Assembly (NCBI GenBank): GCA_016490735.1
Contig: JAEMWC010000023.1
Coordinates: 1,904,501-1,968,500 of the forward strand
Direction of reading: 5' to 3'
Source: Pachyseris speciosa
Lineage: Eukaryota; Cnidaria; Anthozoa; Scleractinia; Pachyseridae
Length of the DNA stretch: 64,000 nt
The stretch's first letter is position 1; every line of letters starts with the position of its first letter. Positions 61,901-64,000 of this stretch are shown piece by piece. Made by a program: the position numbers and the translations under genes. The notes below the pieces were generated by a model. That model was not told the origin of the DNA, did no database searches, and saw only the letters and a program-made list of their open reading frames with translations.

Positions 61901-63938
61901 ATTTTCACTACTGCTTAAAGGAGCACTGTCACCGGGATTTTTGCTGTTTTTGGTTCAATTCTGCCAAAATTACTGCCTTTTACCTGTTATCGTGCAAAAA
62001 ATGCTCCTACAGAATCAGCAAGATGAATTCCAATGAAATTTTAATAGGAAGAGCTAACCATAATAATTTTTTTGCTGATTTTTCAATGCATAGCTTGAAA
62101 TTTTGAAAAAAACTGGCAAGTTTTTTCAAATTTCAATCCATTTCATCCTCGTCATCCTACATGGAATACAGAAGTTTATGGTGTCAATGCAGTACTACAG
62201 TCTTTGGCAACAAAAACTAGACCATTATTTTAAGGTTTCCAGTGATGCATTGGCAGTTTTATAGCTTTTTAAGTGATGGTACAATAGCGTGACACTGCCC
62301 CTTAAGTAGTGTACATAACTGCGATGATCATTCACATAATTCAAAATTTATAAGTGCTAATCTTTTATTTGTAGACTAGTTCTGGAGTAGAGGACAAGTG
62401 CAGAAAATGTTTTCATTTTCCTCTCGAATGCAGGCACTGATGCTACTCATGCAGAGCATATTGAGACCATAAAGAACAGGTGCTATGTTGGAGTCCAGCA
62501 GGATGGAACCTTTTTGCCAGGACAGCTTGGAATGGGACTTGTAGAAGGTGAGAGAGACATAAGCATGGCGTCATTGGATCCCTTAGGAAACTACAGTATT
62601 AGTACTTACTTTGAAATCAATGTCATTTCTTTTATTTTTCTTTGTCTAAAAAGGATATGATTTGATGGGATTTGAGCTGTCTAAACCGAGGCTGAGGGCT
62701 GAGCTTGAGGCAGATTTAAAAAGGTAAAGAAGGTTGAATCATTTTCATGTAATTTATGTCCACATACAATACATACAATATGCAGGAAAGAAATCCAGAG
62801 TACAGCTGTACCTTGGAACTGTGGCATTTTTTTGGAGAGACAAGTTCAATAAGTTTAATAAATTATTCTTGGGCTTTTTTTTTCAACAGAATTTGTGAAG
62901 GAACAAGAAATAAAGATGGTGAGCTATGTTTGGCTTGCTTTGATAAACATGTAAAGGAAGACCAGTTTGTTTCTAGATTTTACATGTGTTTTTTTGTTGC
63001 ATTATTACACACGTATTAAATTAATTATAAAATATGTGTAATTATTAATAATTTATTTTCTTTTCTTGTTTTTATTGTTCAGATGTACTTGTACAACAAA
63101 TAGCAAAGTACAAGGAGCAGTTTGTTCAAGCTGTACAAGAGGTTGGCTTAACACTATTTTTCTGTATATCTTCTATGTTCACTTATCAGCATGATGTACA
63201 GTAGTGTGATCTCTTTCATGTAGTAGTCTTTATTCTTCCGTGTGAATGGTTTTGCATAATGCAAACTGTTTTTAGGTTTGAGAACGCTTTTAGCTGCCCT
63301 TCTGGAATTCTGATTTGATGGTGGATTGCATGAAATATGTCAGCCAGTTACTCATTGATTAAATGTTTCCATAATATGTACTAACTAACAACAGGTGACC
63401 CTCAGTTCTAAAGATTTGCGACTCTGCTTTAAATAATTAAGGATCAAAAGTTACAGAATGAAAAATCTTAGTAAATAGTTGCAACAAAGCTTACAGAATT
63501 TGCACTCTAATTCAACATCAAGTTGCATTAAACATTCCTATGTGAGTTCATGTTTCATGGTGCAATAATGCATTATGGTTTTGGGAAATACACATTTTGA
63601 CAAAAATATTAATGTACATGTATGTGTATGGTCTTGAAAGGTACTTTAATTTTTTGTTTACACTAAAAAGTCCTGTGTTTTATTGCAATGTATTTTTCTA
63701 CAACTACAAGTAGGCTTGAGTTGGCTTCATCAAAATATCTAGAGTCAGTCTACTATTCTATGATACTGTTTTTGGTCCTTGGGATTAGTCTATGACAAGT
63801 CATTCCATTATGTTATGTTTATGCCATGTTTGTTTTCAACTTGTTAATATGATTCTGTTTCATTTTCATGGCAGGCTGTCAAATTGGATCAGGCATTATC
63901 TAATTATTTTGGAGATCCTCAGGAATTCATAGACGAAG
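27168..63938 (+). CDS. TOP3A: DNA topoisomerase III alpha, 26 exons, C-terminus beyond window
   Basis: Exons: 27168-27380, 28634-28693, 31060-31133, 31225-31300, 42377-42485, 47376-47427, 48248-48339, 48839-48919, 51443-51483, 51972-52020, 53399-53444, 53903-53957, 54086-54160, 55446-55528, 56151-56248, 56866-56972, 57716-57775, 58626-58676, 60581-60656, 61154-61204, 61460-61537, 62434-62547, 62654-62723, 62890-62918, 63083-63141, 63875-63938. Type IA topoisomerase that decatenates DNA and, with RecQ/BLM and RMI partners, dissolves double Holliday junctions; a mitochondrial form exists in animals. Seen: TOPRIM start VLNVAEKNDAAK, acidic WTDCDREGENIGFE (exon 5), catalytic Tyr in YISYPRTET (exon 15), HPPIHPTKY (exon 16), HAEHIETIK (exon 22). 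About 654 codons; the C-terminal zinc fingers lie outside. The upstream ATG (27168) adds an Arg-rich, acid-poor leader; a second ATG at 27291 fits the nuclear form. Intron 4 starts GC. Exons 19 and 21 are each one base off frame. Confidence 0.93.
27531..27684. repeat. about 60-bp tandem repeat in TOP3A intron 1
   Basis: Three consecutive units with the core GAAGGACACTCCTCTACTCT and CAATTATTCTTGGTGTTATG. A fourth, partial unit follows at about 28022-28070, separated from the others by the foldback element at 27685-28019. Confidence 0.8.
27685..28019. mobile_element. 335-bp foldback element, TSD TTA
   Basis: Arms TGCACATGTCATCGGCTTCC and GGAAGCCGATGACATGTGCA are exact complements and continue into GTCGACCCCCGGG on both sides. 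TTA flanks both ends (27682-27684, 28020-28022). It is inserted inside the tandem array 27531-28070. Confidence 0.8.
29169..30822. mobile_element. 1.65-kb CAGT-ended element, TA target site, GCGTTAACGC subterminal arrays
   Basis: TIR CAGTACAGCTCAAAGGTA is exactly complemented at the right end. TA flanks both sides (29167-29168, 30823-30824). The ends resemble those of the 24643-26161 element (CAGTAC..CT..AAAGGTA). Each end carries repeated GCGTTAACGC and GAAGCGCGTT words. Interior ORFs (29926-30141 and 30108-30473 minus) show no recognisable domain; the first is acidic and Ser-rich. In TOP3A intron 2. Confidence 0.75.
33069..35417. mobile_element. 2.35-kb hAT-like element with 5-bp TSD TCAGT, inside copy A
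   Basis: Ends CAGGGCTCGAAATT and AATTTCGAGCCCTG are exact complements, flanked by TCAGT on both sides (33064-33068, 35418-35422). Subterminal (G)GCGACTA words recur at both ends. Copy B shows the uninterrupted site (CTTAAATCGGTTACGAGC near 45183), confirming the boundaries. No transposase readable. A CAGGG terminus and 5-bp duplication fit the hAT5-type group; that is inference. Confidence 0.8.
33665..34047. mobile_element. MITE related to the one at 11051-12376, nested in the hAT-like element
   Basis: Left end GGGAGTTTAAGAAACGAGGA and right end TGCCGTCCTCGTTGTTTTAA are imperfect inverted repeats. The segment around GTACATTTCTTTGCCGTCC and CAATGTGAAATGACCAAATT matches the complement of 11255-11310, so it belongs to the same family. 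Confidence 0.6.
35781..36983 (+). repeat. left terminal inverted repeat of the Polinton-type element
   Basis: Matches the complement of 40620-42084. Contains a short array of CCTTCCCCTG units (about 35820-35875), two direct copies of a 180-bp segment (about 35987-36160 and 36375-36560) and a small ORF between them. The inner end is at TTCTTGAGTGACA. Shorter than the right TIR mainly because its minisatellite has few units. Confidence 0.8.
36100..36500 (+). CDS. TIR-encoded small protein with CxxC motif, left copy
   Basis: The open frame reads NTAPNIQVESS then TIDEVEQVHRQRAVSLISHV and contains RCNGCAVQHPSQRQHSC, a Cys/His cluster that could bind zinc. No ATG is obvious before the first conserved residues; the first complete ORF codon run starts at 36177. 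After MMDSE the frame enters the second 180-bp direct repeat, so the natural C-terminus is probably lost and the last residues are accidental. The same peptide is encoded in the right TIR. Function unknown; I recall similar sequences as unnamed proteins from corals. Confidence 0.55.
37128..37778 (-). pseudogene. Polinton-associated cysteine-rich protein, two in-frame stops
   Basis: A continuous minus-strand frame from ATG 37778 to stop 37128 (217 codons) is interrupted by TGA at 37727-37725 and TAA at 37535-37533 with no frame shift. Visible: FWTPRGQLL at the start, a conserved-looking helical middle (ISELVEYVLLPYNDEV), an acidic stretch, then CYHC, CPRC, CPICAC and CCTDC pairs, probably two zinc-binding sites. 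Function unknown. The intact C-terminal part (37499-37128) could still be translated from an internal ATG. Confidence 0.6.
37832..37939 (-). CDS. short acidic ORF, doubtful
   Basis: A 35-codon minus-strand frame starting MKRKVDWDKEEESD and rich in Glu, Asp and Ser. It lies just upstream of the cysteine-rich gene in another frame. The acidic bias resembles disordered viral or nuclear peptides, but the length gives little support. Confidence 0.25.
   Translation of the reverse strand: MKRKVDWDKEEESDYEDTNTSEEESDDEEPRIKDV
38003..38335 (-). CDS. small conserved-looking protein of the Polinton-type element
   Basis: 110 codons, intact, starting MTMSR (Met at 38335 or 38329). Visible: NNRGFLEILTCCPEHQRQFL, a helical middle with ALVQIIYNVLGGNIPVSEEDK, a Lys-rich stretch, and a Gly-rich hydrophobic C-terminus (EEGGG-like then IQDLLIPVV). 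I recall similar small proteins near packaging ATPases in invertebrate virus-like elements, but cannot name a function; a minor virion or core component is a guess. It is the only non-TIR gene in the element without a visible lesion. Confidence 0.5.
   Translation of the reverse strand: MTMSRVVKNNRGFLEILTCCPEHQRQFLLETATPQQMHALVQIIYNVLGGNIPVSEEDKRKMIPFKDAILNLAEPSIPYKTKKQTLAQEGGGFIQDLLIPVVTSFGPLML
38476..38813 (-). pseudogene. small Gly-rich virion-like protein with one frameshift
   Basis: Starts at ATG 38813 (MKKLYIP). The first half has a GGNLPAF...GYGLGSIFKGLFRW block typical of a small protein family found in virus-like elements of invertebrates. Near 38650 the frame shifts by one base; the second half is open in the neighbouring frame down to a TAA at 38478-38476 and has the Ala/Lys-rich helical character expected of the family's tail. 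The single-base loss breaks the gene. Role in particles is inferred from association only. Confidence 0.5.
38940..39218. repeat. (TGG)n minisatellite between divergent Polinton genes
   Basis: Seven or so units combine AAACAATAGAATTG with variable runs of GTGGTGGTGG and GGCGG. G-rich on the plus strand, able to form G-quadruplexes. It occupies the spacer between the divergently oriented minus-strand block (start 38813) and the ATPase gene (start 39288), where promoters are expected. Confidence 0.85.
39288..40574 (+). pseudogene. DNA-packaging ATPase (A32/FtsK-like) with N-terminal C2H2 finger; two in-frame stops
   Basis: One frame of 429 codons runs from ATG 39288 to stop 40574. It is broken only by TAA at 39408-39410 and TAA at 40239-40241. 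N-terminal part: CPVCQ...MQRHINSKH, a C2H2 zinc finger. Middle (39429-40241, 270 aa): HPFTCMVAGMTGSGKM (Walker A, but Met where Ser/Thr binds Mg), NLIVIDNQM (Walker B position, with Asn after Asp), then LFTKGSYHRNLS and QNLFHRGKG. C-terminal part: Pro-rich, ending in ARKRKRPQLKFVNY, a basic tail. These ATPases pump viral DNA into capsids. The two stops and altered P-loop indicate loss of function. Confidence 0.7.
41193..41465 (-). CDS. TIR-encoded small protein, right copy
   Basis: The minus-strand frame repeats TIDEVEQVHRQRAVSLISHV and the RCNGCAVQHPSQRQHSC cluster of the left TIR, pointing inward. It ends MMDSEDA before a stop. Upstream residues extend to about 41465 without an obvious ATG. 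Function unknown. Confidence 0.5.
   Translation of the reverse strand, partial: KSLTVTNIFSNTAPNIQVESSSTPFLTIDEVEQVHRQRAVSLISHVFQLTYAAILDALIQEEKITRCNGCAVQHPSQRQHSCLMMDSEDA
41690..42052. repeat. minisatellite of GGGAAGGCAG units, about 350 bp
   Basis: About 33 units of 10-11 bp (GGGAAGGCAG / GGGGAAGGCAAG / GGGAAGGTAG). The matching array in the left TIR has about five units. Long Pro/Leu/Ser ORFs reported across it on the minus strand are artefacts of the repeat. Confidence 0.95.
43945..44030 (-). pseudogene. tRNA-derived fragment (SINE) inside copy B
   Basis: On the minus strand there is a good B box (GGTTCGAATCCC) and closing CGTACGAGCG, followed by a T-run at 43943 downwards, like a Pol III stop. 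The 5' half is poor. The sequence to the left, GATCGCCGCAGTTATGAACA, resembles the GATCATCGCAGTTATG words near 61877. Confidence 0.45.
44860..44945. repeat. degenerate CCCTAA/CTAACC repeat (telomere-like)
   Basis: Imperfect CCCTAA units (AACCCTATCCCTAGCCCTAG and similar) over about 85 bp, absent from copy A. The units match the animal telomere word, but such short interstitial tracts often arise by slippage. Confidence 0.6.
45640..45812. mobile_element. 173-bp CAGGGCTGTC-ended MITE
   Basis: Ends CAGGGCTGTCTTTAAGGGCT and TTTAGTGACAGTCCTG are imperfect complements. Related partial copies lie at about 24360-24545 and 56655-56740 (shared words GATAGAAAAACAGCAT, GAGTTAGATCC). Confidence 0.55.
46840..46990. 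repeat. degenerate tandem repeat, period about 65 bp
   Basis: Units marked by (G/A)TG(C/A)(A/C)CTGGCGCATG-like words at about 46843, 46909 and 46970. Confidence 0.5.
48461..48510. repeat. short hairpin
   Basis: CGCTACTCACTATCTAT and ATAGTGAGTAGCG are complementary around an about 15-nt loop, in TOP3A intron 7. Confidence 0.6.
49643..50950. mobile_element. 1.3-kb hAT-like element, 5-bp TSD AAAGC
   Basis: Ends CAGGGCTTGAAATAATGGC and, complemented from the right, CAGCGCTTGACATAATTTCC, flanked by AAAGC on both sides (49638-49642, 50951-50955). Subterminal GGACAATTTGTCCGG-type words recur at both ends. It carries a nested MITE at 49948-50217 and a G-tract near 50812. No transposase readable. 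Confidence 0.75.
49948..50217. mobile_element. 270-bp CCGTATTTCC-ended MITE, TA target site, nested
   Basis: Left end CCGTATTTCCTCGAATAAGT and right end ACTTATTTGAGG-like then AAATACGG are inverted. TA flanks both sides (49946-49947, 50218-50219). Nested inside the hAT-like element at 49643-50950. Confidence 0.75.
52095..52378 (-). mobile_element. tRNA-derived SINE, minus strand
   Basis: The minus strand begins ATGGCGCAGTGTTGAGAGCA (A box) with a degraded B box (ACTTTGATTCCC). It continues into a body with TGTGGGTTGAGTTTGTTG, GAGAGGTTTTTCTCTGGGTA and CTCTGGTTTTCC. I recall this body as a widespread SINE in cnidarians and other invertebrates. In TOP3A intron 10. Confidence 0.65.
56282..56512. 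mobile_element. 231-bp MITE made of CAAACAT/ATGTTTG words, TTAA target
   Basis: TTAA flanks both sides (56278-56281, 56513-56516). Ends GCCCTGGCTAAATGG and CCATTTAGCTAGGCATGGC are imperfect inverted repeats. The interior is over ten copies of ATGTTTG or CAAACAT, many self-complementary. Confidence 0.75.
57168..57520. mobile_element. 353-bp Tigger/pogo-like MITE, TA target site
   Basis: Left end CAGTCAAACCTTGATTATCC and right end GGATGATCGAGGTTGGACAG are inverted. The flanks are TA. The GATTATCC(G/A)GA theme is characteristic of pogo/Tigger elements. In TOP3A intron 16. Confidence 0.65.
58467..58560. mobile_element. 94-bp MITE, TTAA target
   Basis: Ends CCCTTTCACCACCAAA and TTTGGTGGTGAAAGGG are exact complements, flanked by TTAA (58463-58466, 58561-58564). 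Confidence 0.75.
58983..59055 (+). pseudogene. tRNA-derived sequence (SINE head)
   Basis: Clear A box (TAGCTCAGTGGTAGAGCA) and B-box-like AGCTTCGACTC. The acceptor arms TTTCCTG/TGGGAAA are partly paired and the anticodon arm does not close. Confidence 0.55.
59554..60118. mobile_element. 565-bp foldback element with TIRs of about 140 bp, TTAA target
   Basis: Left AGTGCCTATGAAGCGAAATT and right AATTTCGCTTCATAGGCACT are exact complements and the similarity continues through ATGGTACATTTTATAAATAT to GGCAAAATGGCACAACTTTG. TTAA flanks both ends. The centre includes an acidic ORF on the minus strand (59910-59713) without recognised features. Confidence 0.75.
61919..62301. mobile_element. 383-bp MITE nested in an inverted repeat, TTAA target
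   Basis: Ends AGGAGCACTGTCACC and GTGACACTGCCCC are inverted, flanked by TTAA (61915-61918, 62302-62305). Outside them GATGATCATCGCAGTTATG (from 61877) and CATAACTGCGATGATCAT (to 62332) form a second inverted pair, so an older element was split at its centre. Confidence 0.65.
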
Positions 63939-64000
63939 GTTTGTGTGACAGAATTGCATCTGTTCCTTAGTATTTTAGATTCCAATTATTTTCTTAGTTC

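Overview
The window is animal nuclear DNA, most probably from an anthozoan cnidarian (coral or sea anemone). Genes are split into many short exons with GT-AG introns, and introns and intergenic DNA are crowded with DNA transposons, foldback elements and tRNA-derived repeats. The organism call is an inference from gene architecture and repeat style; no marker gene fixes the species.

Three host genes are readable. (1) At the left edge on the plus strand, the last two exons (829-2177) of an ABCC/MRP-type transporter encode the end of the second membrane domain and the second nucleotide-binding domain. (2) On the minus strand, 26741 down to 9129, a gene of at least 17 exons encodes an SDS22-style leucine-rich repeat protein, roughly one repeat per exon, with a low-complexity C-terminal tail. 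(3) On the plus strand, 27168 to beyond the right edge, DNA topoisomerase III alpha (TOP3A) is readable as 26 exons, including the TOPRIM motif and the catalytic tyrosine. Genes 2 and 3 are head to head about 430 bp apart and probably share a bidirectional promoter. All TOP3A exon phases join correctly except exons 19 and 21, which carry one extra and one missing base, each in a short homopolymer.

The rest is mostly mobile DNA. The 2.2-9.1 kb stretch holds TIR elements, large palindromes and tRNA-like pseudogenes. The LRR gene introns hold nested MITEs (11.05-12.38 kb), a head-to-head pair of Penelope-like retroelement copies inside one 13-bp target duplication (12.78-16.06 kb), and a 1.5-kb TA-inserted element (24.64-26.16 kb). 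TOP3A introns hold a second TA-inserted element (29.17-30.82 kb), two diverged copies of another repeat (31.6-35.7 and 42.6-45.5 kb), two hAT-like elements with 5-bp duplications, and many MITEs.

The most striking object is a complete 6,304-bp element (35781-42084) in TOP3A intron 4. It has AGT...ACT termini, long inverted repeats that themselves carry a gene, and a perfect 6-bp target duplication (TTCCTT), which are the hallmarks of Maverick/Polinton elements. It carries only a decayed packaging-ATPase gene, a cysteine-rich protein gene and two small conserved-looking ORFs. No polymerase or integrase gene is visible, so it looks like a non-autonomous virus-like element.
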